Source of the DNA: Chara braunii
Lineage: Eukaryota > Streptophyta > Charophyceae > Charales > Characeae
Assembly: GCA_003427395.1 (NCBI GenBank)
Contig: BFEA01000576.1
Span: 300,483-340,999, forward strand
Length of the DNA stretch: 40,517 nucleotides
Direction: 5' to 3'
In this document: positions 1-12,080 of the stretch, piece by piece
Numbering within the stretch: position 1 is the stretch's first letter
Layout of the letters: each line of letters starts with the position of its first letter
The notes under the pieces: generated by a model
Told to the model about the DNA's origin: nothing
Databases searched by the model: none
What the model saw: the letters and a program-made list of their open reading frames with translations, nothing else
Program-made: the position numbers and the translations under genes

Positions 1-558
1 TTAAAGCTCTTCTTATTCGCCAAACACTCTCCTCCTCCTTTACTCCTGCTCTCTTATTCACACAAGAAATAATAGTACCATGTGAATGGCTGAACCGGAA
101 TCAATGTCCGAATCCCTCTTCTACTGCAGGTATCACGTGAGGTTCACCATAGCCATGGCCGCCTCCCTCACTCTTCACTCGCATAGGCCGAGGCTATGGC
201 ACTGGGCCTTGCCCTGATGCCCAAAGGACAACCCAAAGCAGCTATGGCTGCTCCAGCTCAGGCTGTCTTGCCTGACTCTGCCTCGAAGCTTCTTGGTGTA
301 GCTCTACCCGAGCTGGGGGTCTTCCTGCTGCAGCGCCCACCAAGGTGATGAAGATGGCTGCCACCATAGCCAGGTAATTACCTCTGGCGATCCCCCTCCC
401 TCCTGCTCTTCTTCCTCCTCTGTGTCCTTGCTCCTTCCCCAGCAGTGCTGCCCTTGCTAGCGCTGCTCCAGCCAGCGCTCCAACCAGTGTGTCGCCAAAC
501 TTGCACACCGACAATGAGGTTGGGCTCTTTGCCCGGCCTGGAGATATAGCGGGCTGCT
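1..558. other. No gene recognised
   Basis: Open frames exist on both strands but none resembles a known family, and they overlap each other in antisense. The stretch is rich in CCATAGC/GCTATGG words and contains the palindrome GGTAATTACC near 364-373. It may be the decayed left part of the repeat that is duplicated at 559-1520. Confidence 0.4.
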
Positions 559-1520
559 TGCCTCTTGGGCGGTGACTTCCAGGCCGTTCGGCCTTCCAAG
601 CAACCGGTACCTCCTCCCTTTCGGAGGGAAACATCATTGCAGACTCTGATATTGCCCGTACAGGTCCTAGACTCAGACTGGTTGGACTGGTACCCGCCTA
701 GACCTTGCCTACAACTACTGGGCCTCTCAAAATTCCACTTTTCTCTTCTTCTGCTCGGCACATCTACCTCTTCAGGGTGTGGTACCGGCCTACCTGCTAC
801 TCGAGTGTTTCCCCGCTGCTTCAAGTGTTGCGGGAGTGTTTTCCACGCTGCAGACCTCAATGTCACGGCCACAGGTAAGTACCAGCCGAACAAACGAACA
901 AGCGCCCTTGCGGTTCACACACACACTCAAGCCAGCCAGCACTCAGACAGTCATGCAGACCAGCAAGTGTGCACACACACAGACATGCAGAACTTAGTAG
1001 CAAGCCTACTTGCCTGCTCCCGAAGATATAGCGACCTACTTGCCTCTTGGGCGGTGACTTCCTAGGCCGCGCGGCCTCCCAGCAACCGGTACCTCCTCCC
1101 TTTCAGAGGGAAACATCATTGCAGGCTCTGATATCGTCCGTACAGGCCCTAGACTCAGGCTACTTGGACTGGTACCGGCCTACCTCTAGCCTACCGCTAC
1201 TGGGCCTCTAAAAATGCCAACGTTTTGACTTCTTCTGCTCGGCCTCCAGTACCCGACACTTCTACCACTACTTGAGTGGTACCGGCCTACCTGCGACTTA
1301 AGCGTGTTTTTCCCGCTGCTTTCAGTGTCGCGGGCCTACCCCTGCTACTTGAGCGTTTTTCCCCGCTGCAACCCTCAAAGTCACAGCCACAGGTAAGTAC
1401 CGGCCCTGCGGGGCCTCCAAACGAACAAGTACCCTTGCGGATCACACACACACTCCGGCCAACAAGCACCCAGACAGGCACGCAGACCAGCTGGTACGCA
1501 CACACACAGACTTAGAAATC
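559..1520. repeat. Tandem duplication of a unit of about 480 bp
   Basis: Two diverged copies lie head to tail, about 559-1039 and 1040-1520. Both begin with GCCTCTTGGGCGGTGACTTCC. Both then contain CAACCGGTACCTCCTCCCTTTC, GGGAAACATCATTGCAG, GGTACCGGCCTACCTGC, CACAGGTAAGTACC and an ACACACAC stretch, in the same order. Neither copy has a convincing coding frame. Each contains CAGGTAAGTACC, an excellent match to a 5' splice site. The same string recurs at about 17808-17820 in front of another retroelement region, so this may be a decayed LTR or leader. Confidence 0.7.
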
Positions 1521-1746
1521 ACAGCAGAATGCGGGAATATCAGCAAGGCATACATTCCAGCAGCAAATCCCAGAAATCACCAGTGTTCTCAGTCTGTGTT
1601 TTGTCGAGTCATTACAGAGGGTATTTCAGCAATTTCCCCTTTCTATAGTCAGTTCTTACTCTCTCCAGTCTGTCTCTACGATGTATTTACTATTTCCGAT
1701 CTGTCTGTGTAACTTATCTAAATGCCTTCCACATCTGATCCTCTAG

Positions 1747-1820
1747 TTCCAGCTGGATTCGAGCTCAGGTTTGCGTTTCAAGTTTGAACAGGTCAGTGCT
1801 GTACCGACTGAGCTAGGCTC
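1747..1820 (-). repeat. tRNA-like sequence (SINE head or tRNA pseudogene)
   Basis: On the minus strand, TAGCTCAGTCGG (1804-1815) matches the RNA polymerase III A box exactly. GCTCGAATCC (about 1755-1765) is a near match to the B box, about 40 bases downstream, as in a tRNA gene. The acceptor ends do not pair well, so this is not an intact tRNA. A T-rich stretch at 1830-1853 (poly(A) on the minus strand) lies next to the A-box end. A tRNA-derived SINE or a pseudogene fits best. Confidence 0.6.
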
Positions 1821-2203
1821 GTTAGTGATTTTTTTTTTTCTTTTTTTTTTTACAAAAGCGCCAATCTATTCGTGGGGAGCATCACCTGCTGGGAACCGCG
1901 CTCAGCGTCCCATGAAGATAATACAAGATGAATTATGAACCATATGTGAGGTACTGCGAGATACCGGGGCCAGTACCCGGCTTCGGCTGAGAAACCACTG
2001 AGACAAATTACCAACGAGTTGGCAACAACAAAAAACCCATCTGCCTATGGTCAACGCTAAAATCAGAAAACCGGACAGTCAAAACTGAGCCCGCCCGCAC
2101 GCTATCCAAACCTGCCCCCTCCCCCCTCCACAGACGAAATGTCAGTCTCGTTGGTCTAATCCTTTTTTTTTTTCCGCCTAAAAACTTAGTAAAAGATCAT
2201 AGC
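1821..2203. other. No gene; left flank of the LINE insertion
   Basis: This interval holds two T-rich runs (about 1830-1853 and 2162-2173) and no recognisable coding frame. It is the pre-insertion flank of the LINE that starts at 2221. Confidence 0.5.
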
Positions 2204-2220
2204 AAGAAAATCAGGACTCG
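2204..2220 (+). repeat. Left target-site duplication of the LINE
   Basis: AAGAAAATCAGGACTCG here is identical over 17 bases to 13061-13077, which directly follows the A-rich tail. The A-rich start of the duplication cannot be separated exactly from the tail, so its true length is 14-17 bp. Confidence 0.9.
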
Positions 2221-2245
2221 CGCCGTTCGGTCAGCGTTACGCTGC

Positions 2246-2421
2246 GCTCGCGCCGCGCCCGCCCGGTAGGGGTGTCAAACCAACCATAGCTGAACAGGGG
2301 GCCCTCGCCATAGCCTGGCCAGCGTCATGTCACGCTCGCGCCGCGCCCGCCGGTATGGGCGTCATATCAAACCATAGCTGAATACCACATCCTCGCCTTA
2401 CTCTGAAGTGCAACGAACATC
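2246..2421 (+). repeat. Two 88-bp tandem units at the LINE 5' end
   Basis: GCTCGCGCCGCGCCCGCC and CATAGCTGAA recur with exactly 88-bp spacing (2246 and 2334; 2285 and 2373). The units are GC-rich and end near CCTCGCC. Tandem monomers at the 5' end of a LINE are known as promoter monomers in mouse L1. A promoter role here is inferred from position only. Confidence 0.75.
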
Positions 2422-2689
2422 AAGTGCGCGTGCCTTGGGCGCGCGCGGATCTCAAGGAACACAGAATAAGATGAGTGCATAAGCGGCGAGGAGGGCATAT
2501 ATGCCCGGCGTAGAGGATGAGCACGTGTGCCCAAGGCAATGCGAACGATATCCTTGACACCTTTGAAGATTGAGAGAGAGTTCAGGCGACGAAAAGACTC
2601 CAGCAGCTACATGAAGACGAAGACCGGCCCTCTCGAGTGAGAACAACCCACTAACTCCCGCATCCCGGCCCCTTCCTTTTGGCAACCCC

Positions 2690-4737
2690 ATCCCACCTCC
2701 TCCTTACCCAATTCTCGTCCCCGACCTGACCCCCATAACATCACGCTCCCCCGCCAATCATATCATCCCACATCGAATCCATATTCACCCCCCTCTGTTC
2801 CTTTCGACCCAAGCACGTCCTGACTACATCGCCTTCCCAACCCCCTTCCAGCGTCAATCTAACTCCCATCACTTGGTAGAGATCGAATAGACATATCTTC
2901 TCTCCCCAATCTGTCCCAACTCATCTTCCCCTCCGCCTCCAACCTCACCTCAACTTCTCCAACTCCGCCACCTGGCCCGAATCATGTCGGCTTGCGCCCA
3001 ACTTTCGCGTAAACATCCATCCTAAACCCACCTACCCCGATATTGACACAACAGTGATATACCCCAGTCGTCACTATAGTCACGTACCCCCACCATCATC
3101 TCATAGTCCGCTATAATCATCCCCGGTTGTTTGGTTCACCCACCACTCCCTTCCTCTCTCGCCGGATCCAACAGAAAACCGATCCCCAAGAAGGGAGGGC
3201 AAACGCCACCCAACTAGCATCTCCCCCACCGACGAGGCGTTAGTCCAAATAAAAACTCATACCGTCCATGACTGTCGGCTTCTCCTCCATTCAAGCCGCA
3301 GTAAGGGCATTCCCGGCGAAACAGACAACCCAAGCCGTGTCGTCCAAGCTACAACCTTGACACGCCCCCTTCCATATATTAACCATCAGCACGCCACCGT
3401 CCATCCAATACTCGTCCTAGTTGAAAATCCCGACCATCTTCGACCCAACCACACACTCCTCTTCCAACCTTCCCCGTCACCCTACCACTCGCCTCAATTA
3501 ATAATTCGACCCCTTTTACCCCCAACCCGGACTTCAACACCGATCCCAATCCGATTCCCTCTCTCCTCCTCGTCACCCATCCCCAACCCCGATCCCAACA
3601 GCGACAGCTACCTCCTTGTTTATCTCTTCCCCCCCCCGCCCCGGCCCCAACCTCGACCCCATCCGATCCTAACTCCAACAGCGGCCGCGGCCATAGCTCA
3701 AAGCCCTCCTATCTCGAATTTCAGTCTCATCCCCATCCCATCTCCGTTGCGTATCCACTTCACCCCTATCCATCTCTCTCCTTGATCTCTTTCTGAACAC
3801 AAACCGATCTCACCCATCCTTTCCCTACCCATCCCGATCCCGACCTCAGTCCGACCCAAACCAATCCCGTTCATACCCCGATCCGAACCCATCCGCGAAA
3901 CGCACCCACCTCACTCCCACTCCTCTCTCCCCTCGATATCATCCCGAACATCAACCGATCTCACCTCATCCCTTCTCTACCCCATCCAGATCCCAACCCG
4001 TTCTTACCTCAAATATACCCCAACCCCACCTCGACCCCAGTCCGATCCAATCCAATCCCGTTCACACTCCGATCCCGACCCATCTTCGAACCACACTCAC
4101 CTTACCCCCACTCCTCTCTCTCCTCGATCTCATCCCGAACACAAACTGGCCTCACCCCATCCTTTCTCTACCACTTCCCGATCCCAACTCAATCTTATCT
4201 CTAATATATCCCAACCCCACTCCTACCTCAATCCCACCCGATTCAACCCCGATCCCATCCCGATCCCAACCCGTACCCATACCGCCCCGGCTCGATTCTC
4301 AATATCTGACGCAAACCAGCTCCTACCCCCCTAACTCCCACTCTCCTCCTATCCAGACATCAGTGCGACTCCCACCCCGTCCCCGACGTGCATCTGCCCC
4401 CCAACATCGTCCTCTCCTAGACCTCACTCCGAACGTAACACTCCTCCCCCGATCCCTCCCCATCTCTCACAGTATTGATCTCATACCACCCCACTCACGG
4501 GATTCCAACTCCAATCCCAGATTTTACCCCCCGCACGCTTCCTTTCCTAACACCACCCGGAACCAAATCACCAATCAAGGTTGGTCTCGTTGCCTGCTGA
4601 TCACGGTCAGAATCCCAAGTCTTCTCCTGAATCAGGGGAACTGTCCCCTCCAACCCGTAATAGAGGCTCTTACCACAGTCCAAGGGGAACGGGTAAGATA
4701 GGTGATAGAACACTGACCATTTTTGTCTTCTATCAGC
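2690..4737 (+). repeat. C-rich degenerate tandem array, LINE 5' UTR
   Basis: This is about 2 kb of low-complexity sequence built from words such as CCCGATCCCAACC and CTCTCTCCCCTCGAT. Larger units of about 150-190 bp can be aligned starting near 3774, 3920 and 4112, each carrying a CTCTCTCC...GAT...GAAC block followed by CCCGATCCCRACC words. The open frames in it, for example a Pro/Ser-rich one at 3357-3785, are explained by the base composition and are not called as genes. The array ends just before the ORF1 start. Confidence 0.7.
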
Positions 4738-7502
4738 ATGGCATCGCCGCTCCTCAACCCGATCCAAGCTAGTCAAGGAATGGGGGAAAGCAACAACCGC
4801 GTTATTGACAATGAAGCACTTAAGTTCCTAATAGAGAAAACCAAAGTCCAAGGAGAGCAAATCACAAAGATTCAAAAGATTGAAGGCAAAGAAGAAGAAG
4901 TTATCATTTGGAAGTATCCGGAAGAAAAGGTGGCAGCACTGGATGATTTGCACGAGAGGCACGGCGTGGTTTTCAACTTTGCACGGAATGGAGCAAACCT
5001 CCAACCACCTGAGAAAAGGAAGTGGATCATAGAAGTTAGCAAGAAGGAATTGAATCTCAAACAATCCGGTGAGACATTCACACTGCAGATTCTGGGTCGG
5101 AACAACATCATGGCACTCTTCATACGAGAGGAACATGCAAAAACAGCAGCAGAATTACAGTCCAGGAACTGTCATGGTTCGGTTTGCACAATCAGCAAAT
5201 GGAAAAAATTGTCTTCCCAGAAGCAGAGTCAGACATTCGCGGTCTCGTACAAGCAGACACTTTTAAAAGAAAATTTATGGGTGCAATTTGACAATGTGCA
5301 ACCGGGGCTGCATGGACTGCTAGCAGACAGATTAGAAAGGCAATATCCGACAAACAGAATCCTGAAATGGGTGCTCCCCACACCGGATTTTCTGGCCCCG
5401 CACTGTGGATCCATGACGGCAGTGATCGAGGTGAAGACAGACAATCCTCCGATCTTCCCACAGACCTGGAAATTCCAGATTGAAAGCAGATCAGTGGAAG
5501 TCAAAGTGTCCACCAAATCCTCCCCGATCTGCTTCCGCTGCAGAGAAAGAGGCCACATGGGATGAGACCCGAACTGCCCCAAGTATCCGAACCAACCTAG
5601 AGAACGAAAGCTCCTCCCCAACATGTTGGTGGAGGTGGAGGATGCCCCGCGCATTTGGTTTATTCCGGACAACAATTACAACGGGTGGGTCTTCGACGAC
5701 AATCTGGAGGCTGTGGCATTACGCCGATCAAGATCCAGAAGTTAAAAAACCCAATGTTTTCCCCCCGGCTGACAGCAGATGGCAAAAAAGAGCCACAGGG
5801 GAGATATCAGGCAACCCATTGAAAATCACTACTGACCCACTGATCGATTCACGGGTTATCAAGGAAGAAAAGGATAGAGAAGACTTGTTATGGGACCTGG
5901 AAGCAGTGAAAGAACAGGCAATACTTCACTTCAACAAAGACTCGACAGAATTCAGAAGCATGCTCTCCAAGATGGAGCAAACAGCAGCTCTTAACAGAAC
6001 AGGGGCTCAAACAGACAACAAAAGGACAATGGACAAGGGAAAGACACAAGGGATCCAGGAAGGGGGCCCAAAGAGGAGGAAGACAGTGGATGTTCAAGAG
6101 GAGGTGGTAACTCTCCCAGCTGACAAAGAAGGAGAGGAGGGGAGAACAACATCGGGAGGAACTGGGTCTAAGAAATCGGGTGAGAGCGGGAAACGGGAAG
6201 GGGACAATAAGGTATCGGAAAGTGAAGGGGATTCCCACAGATCTCTACAGTGGCTCAGGGACTATGTAGAGAAGGTGAAGAGGGAGAGGGAACAGGCCTT
6301 TGACATCCGTGCAGCCTGTCTCAAACATGCAGAAAAATCTTAGAGAAATGGCAAGAAAGGGATCGGCGAAGTTGGGAAATCGACCAATCAGTTTGGTGTT
6401 CTCAGGAAAGTGAAAGCGGAAGAACTATCGGAATACACAGCATTCAGGTATGCAGAAAAGAAGAGAGCAAGGGAAAAGGGAGTGAAAGACAGAGATAGAA
6501 CAGCTCCAGAATCAAAGGATGATTTCCAAGATCTGCGCCCAAAGAAGTGGAAATCCGGGCAAAGTCAGAAGAAGAGGAACCCGAACATGACTCAGCCCGA
6601 ATTGGAGGCAGAAGCAGCACGCACACAGCTGGAAAAGGAAGCGGCCGTGGTAATCGCACAAACAGCGATGCTGAACAAACTGAATGAGGAATACTCAACA
6701 GAATTCACAACAATCGCACACATTGCCAGGGACCAGGCTCCTTTGGTGGTAGAGACAGCCAAATCATCAAGACTGACACTGATGAACATCCGCCCCTTGA
6801 TTGCTGCAAGATATNTAGAAAAAATTGAGGAGTGGCAGATTGCAACAGATGTGTCCTTTCAGATTCCATGCTTTGAGGAAGGGCAAAATGTAGCTACCAC
6901 ACTCCGCGAGAAGATATCCACGGAGTATCCATTGGGGGTCTATGATACCATGCCAAGCAACCCAGNTCAGGAGGATGCACTTTCTCAACCAGAACANGAG
7001 GGAGCAACTCAACATCACTCAGAGCATGGTAGACANTCACCTCAGGCTTTTTCACCTCTGATAGTCAAGCTGTCAAACAAAGCAATTCTGACTTCAGGGA
7101 TGAAATGGAGACCATGGAGAACAATTCAAGTTGTACCCTATAGTGTCTTGGCAGGCTCGANCCTACCGGCTGAATTGGCAGCAGTCTCATTGGCTCAATT
7201 GGTAACTTCAGGTATGTTGGAGGGAGATGGGGACTTAGACAAGGGCATACCCGGTGGACTGGGAAAGGTTTTATAGGAGTGACGAATCCGAGGGGGAGGA
7301 CCAGGCATGGCATTCAGATGATGAGAAGGAAGAAGAGGACCAGGAGGATGCAATGGACTCAGACAATGAGGACAGTGAAGAGTTGTTTGTGGTCCCCAGA
7401 CAGGAGATGGATAAGATGATTAGTGTAGGACAGCCTACGACTGACTCCCAAGGGGGGGAGGGGCCGTTGGACATGGACACAGGGGGGGGTGCACCTTCGT
7501 AG
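4738..7502 (+). pseudogene. LINE ORF1 (nucleic-acid-binding protein), broken
   Basis: ORF1 proteins coat the LINE RNA. The ATG at 4738 opens a frame of about 920 codons in pieces: 4738-5745 with an in-frame TGA at 5563-5565, a frame change near 5730, a second frame to 7276 with a TAG at about 6341-6343, and another frame change near 7260 that ends at a TAG (7500-7502). A zinc knuckle has Cys at 5530 and 5539, His at 5554 and Cys at 5575; the TGA lies inside it. The region before the knuckle resembles the DUF4283 module of plant LINE ORF1 (inference). The region after it is Lys/Glu-rich and probably coiled coil, and the last 80 codons are strongly acidic. Five single Ns lie at 6814-7161. Confidence 0.8.
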
Positions 7503-7553
7503 AGCTTTCATTAAACTACAATTATACCGCTCTAACCTGACAGTAATCAGAGG

Positions 7554-10500
7554 ATGGAGAGTTTCAGGAAGAAGGCCAACGAGAGGGAAGCCCGGAGGGG
7601 CTGGAAAGACCAAGGAATCGTCATCAGGTCATGGAACGTGAATGGTTTGGGAAATATCATAGACAAAGAAGAAAAGTGGAATGACATAATCCAAGGTTTA
7701 ACAGTCAAAAACAAAACGCCTGCAGACATAATAATGCTACAAGAAACTCATCTCTCCTTTTCAACAGAACACAATAAAATCAGAAAATTTGTGGCAAGGA
7801 AATTGGGAGGGGTCAAAGACGAAATATGGGCGGCCGACAATGCATCAAGCACCAAAGGCACAACTATCTTAATCCCCAACTCCTCACGCATATACAAGGC
7901 AGGAAATGTGATGATCAAGGAAGCAGACCCCCAGGAGGGCAGATGGTGCTCCATGCATATTAAATGGAAAGAGGAAGAAATTCTCCTCCTCAATATCTAC
8001 GCCCCAAACAACGCAACCAAAAGAACGTCCTTCCTGTCAGAGTTGGGGTCAAAGATTCCACCGCTGAAACCGTGCATAGTAGCAGGCGACTGGAATGCAA
8101 CCTTAGACCCAGCAACGGACCGCATATCCAGATCCTCCAACATATACAATTCTCAAGAGGCAATACCGGTCCAGAGACTGATGGTGGATCACGAACTAAT
8201 AGACCCTTTTAGAACCTTCCACCCGTCGTCAAGAGCATTCACACTGATCAAGAAAAGCCATGCGCAACATACAGCCTTCTCACGAATAAACTATTTCCTG
8301 ATCTCAGGCACAATGATGGGAGCGGTGAAAGAAGCAGAGATCCTACCTCTAGCACCCTACCAAGGACTGGATCATAAACCTATTGAGCTCACGTTGTGCT
8401 TTGAGCAACAAGTGAGGAAAGGGGCCAGCTTTCACAAACTGAACAACTCACTCCTGCTAAGCCAAACCTTTCAAGAAGGAATACGGAAATACTGGAAAGA
8501 GAGGGGTTTGTGTCGCCTTCCCACTCAAGACCGATGGGGATGGTTTGTAGAGAGTTACTCGCTACTGGCGGAGGCAGCAGCTGGCATGTCAAGGAAACTG
8601 GCCTCTATAAGAAAGCAGAGAAAACAAAGTCTGGAAAAGGCCCTGAAGATAGCAGAATACAACCTGAGGGATAACCCGTCTTCAGCACTATATGCGGACA
8701 TATTTGAAAAAGCACGGGAAAAGCTAGCGATGTGGAGGTGGTGGGAGTTGAAAGGCATGCAGATAAGAGCCAGGATGTGCGAGTATGATCTCAGCGAATC
8801 AATGACGAAACACTTTTTTGCCCGAATTAAAGCCAATGCAAGAGCGGCCACAATAAAAAAACTGAAGAGTCTTAGCAACCCGGAGATATCAGAGGAAACC
8901 AGCGAAGGGATTTTGGGAATAGCCAAAGATTTTTCCCAGGATCTGTACCAGACTAAAACCCAAACACCCACGTCAAGTAATACATTGGAAGTGAGACAAA
9001 GAATGTTACAATATTTGGAACAAACGATATCACCGGAACAATCAGAAGAGCTGGACAAGCCCCTTTCGTTGGAGGAGCTAAACCAAGCTCTCAAGAGCAT
9101 GAACAATGATAAAGCACCAGGTATTGATGGTTTGACAAGAGAGCTCTGGGAAAAATTCTGGCCAAACCTAAGGGGGGACCTGTTGAACTTCTACAAAGAT
9201 AGCTTTGAGAAAGGGGGTTTAGGCAGTCTGCTGAGTAGCAGCGTAGTAACACTACTGTATAAGAAGGGAGACAAGGAAAACATAAGGAACTATAGACCTA
9301 TCTCCTTACTAACTCTCCCTTACAAAATCCTAGCCAAGACCCTGGCTGCCAGAATCATGAAAATAACTGATAAATGCTTTCATATTGATCAGACGGGCTT
9401 CATCCCGGGACATTACATTCTCGATAATGTGCTAACTCTAAACGAAGCGGCAAACAAAGTCAGGGAAAGGAGGATAAACACAGCCATCCTCTTCTTCGAT
9501 TTTGAAAAAGCCTATGATCAAGTCAACTGGTCATTTATGGATGCAAGTATGGAACGCATGGGGGTGGGACCAATTTTTAGGAAATGGATCCGGGTATTGT
9601 ATAACAATGCCTCAGGTTGCGTACAGATCAACGGTTTTCTATCTGACAGCTACCCAATATCCCGATCAGTCAGACAAGGGGACCCGTTAGCCCCCTCGAT
9701 CTTCTTATTTGTGATGGAGGCCATTGCTTCCTTCCTAAGGAAAGACCCTTCCATACATAGACTCCCAGAGGTTAATGTAGGGACGTCGCATCATCTCAAA
9801 TTCCCAACAGTTATTCTGTTCGCAGATGACATGACAATACTGATTAGAGCGTCAGACTCGTCTTTTAAAGCACTATCCAGGGCGATGGAAGCCTTCAGAC
9901 TAGCATCAGAAATGAAGATTAATTGGAAGAAGACCATAGGCTGGTGGCTATCGGATGAACAGATTCCCAACCTACACGGACCAGAGGCTGACATGTCCTG
10001 GGATATGCCAGAAACACCCACCCAATATCTAGGCATCCTCATATCACGTGAGGGCCTGGCAGCACAGATGGCCCAGAACATGTTAGCCAAACAGTTAAAC
10101 AAATTGGTTAGATGGGGAAACACATTCACCTCACTGGTTGGTCGTGCATTGGTACTGAACACTTCTATCTTCTCCATGATGTGGTACATTGCATCGGTCT
10201 GGACAATCCCGGACGAATCACTAAAGGAACTTAATTGAGTGGCCAGGACGTATTTATGGACAGGCAACCCCAACAAGGAAGGTTGTATCCCAAAGATAGC
10301 ATGGCATTACATTACAAGAAGACCGACACAAGGGGGTCTAGGAATCATCGAACCGAGGTGTGAAACGAGAGCGCTTCAAGTTAAATGGATAGTCCGATTG
10401 TTGACTAAACCAGAAACAATGAATGTTTTGATATTTGGAATTATCGAAATAAATTAGTAATAAATAAGTACTTAGTAATATTCAACGAATAAGCTTGAAT

Positions 10501-12080
10501 CATACTTATATTATTACCCAGAATAGCCCTGTCATGTTATTTGGCGATGCCACCGGCGCTAGGGCCCAATGGTCCTTGAAAAGGGCGAGACGAAGACCAG
10601 GGGGGAGGCAGAAAGGAATACAGACAATCGCCAAACACCGTACTAGGCATCTCTAATTCAGATTTGGAGGGAAATAATGCCAAAAAAGAAGAACAGACCA
10701 AAATCTAAGGACGAGGTATTGAGGCAGCCACTCTTCGGAAATGAGTGGTTGAAGGGCGAGAGTGATGAACCCCTGTTTCTAGACCACAAATGGCAATCAT
10801 GGGTAAAAAATGGAGTCTGGACAATCAGCCACTTCTGGAATGAAAAAAAGAAAGAATGGGTCTCCGAACAAGAGTTAAGAGAACGTTTGAAGGGATGCCA
10901 TAGAAGAGAACTCAACCTGCAGTACATTATTAATCTCATCCCTCAAGATTGGAAAGATATGCTAAAACAAGGGGAGCCATGGAAAAGTGGCGAATGGGGG
11001 ATCAAAGTGCTGGAAACGTATCCCTCCAGGGCCTTCCAGTTCTCACACCTACACCCCGGTTCAGACTCTCACGCGGTTTTCACCTCCTTTCCAATTGACC
11101 ACTCAACGAAGGGGATGACAATGATCAAGAACATAGACGTAGAGACAACAGTCATGGAATATTTCCTGCTCAGAAAAGTGTGGGTTTTAGGCACATGGCC
11201 GAAGTTCATCTTCAGAACCGACACAGCTCTACACAACCTGGAGTTTGACCCGATGGAATGGGCATGGAAACCAGAAAGGAGGGCGAATATAAANAGANTC
11301 ATCCCCATTCAGGANTACACGGTCAAATTCGGATANGAACTANTGCTAAAAACAAAAGATCCAGAACCGGTNATTAAGACCAGNTGGCAGAAGTTAATAG
11401 GACAGGAAGCAGACAAGCTCACACANATNCCGTGGAAAATTTATAAAACAATCAGACCAATCAAAGTCAGAAGTCTTCAATGGCTGATTACATATGCGGC
11501 ATTACCAGTTAATCAATGGTTACNTGTAAGGCGCAAGAACTCAGACCCAGACAGCACCGATCAATGCAAAATATGTACGGAGGGAGCGGTAGAGGATATA
11601 ATACATTGCCTAATTCACTGTAGGAAAGCGACAGAAATCTGGGCAAGAGCCTCGGCCCTATGGGACTCCCTCTTCCTATCTCCTTTCCCCGAACAACCCA
11701 TCCAACTTCTCCTTCTGACTAACATCCCTGAACAATTCCGGAAAGCGGAAAAGAGCTGGTATGGACTCATCAGGAAGGTGACAATATGGGTCATATGGAA
11801 GGAAAGATGCAGTAGAACAATTGAAGAAGTATCNAACTCACGAGAGATGGTTTGGCTGGAGACGAAAGCAATGATACAGGCGGAAATCCTATGCCGCTGG
11901 CGGAAAATTAAATCATCATGGTCAGAGGATGAGGAGCAGCGAAAGAACGCGAGACAGAAGTTCGGTCGAATATGGTTGGTAGGAGGGAAAGTTGCTGATC
12001 TGCGAGAAGACCACATCTACTGGAAGAAATGGCATAACTCCAACTCGGGAAGAAGTATCGGACAGAGATTAACCGCATAA
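7554..12080 (+). pseudogene. LINE ORF2: APE endonuclease, reverse transcriptase, C-terminal Cys/His motif; broken
   Basis: ORF2 nicks target DNA and copies the element RNA. The ATG at 7554 opens 894 codons to a TGA at 10236-10238. The same frame resumes after it, is disturbed at about 10432-10676, then stays open from 10677 to 12080. The endonuclease shows SWNVNGLG, LQETH, NIYAPN and GDWNATLD. The usual SRID motif reads SRIN (Asn246, codon 8289-8291), so a metal-binding acid is missing. The RT shows NYRPISLL, FFDFEKAYD (Asp649), RQGDPLAP and FADD (residues 756-759, codons 9819-9830). The C-terminal part has CX2C...HX4C (CKIC...HCLIHC), as in plant L1 proteins. Stops and the SRIN change make it inactive. 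Confidence 0.88.
10432..10544 (+). repeat. AT-rich insertion of about 106 bp in ORF2
   Basis: A markedly AT-rich block with several stop codons interrupts ORF2. It is bounded by TATTTGG at 10432-10438 and 10538-10544, which could be a 7-bp target-site duplication. No terminal inverted repeat is evident. The flanking ORF2 sequence is also disturbed, so the boundaries are uncertain. It could be a small non-autonomous insertion or local decay. Confidence 0.4.

Noticed and set aside
242-1065. Overlapping frames of 72-171 codons on both strands
   Set aside because: They overlap in antisense, lie in a tandemly duplicated non-coding repeat and match no family.
3357-3785. Pro/Ser-rich frame of 142 codons
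   Set aside because: Explained by C-rich tandem repeats in the LINE leader; the same composition gives frames on the other strand.
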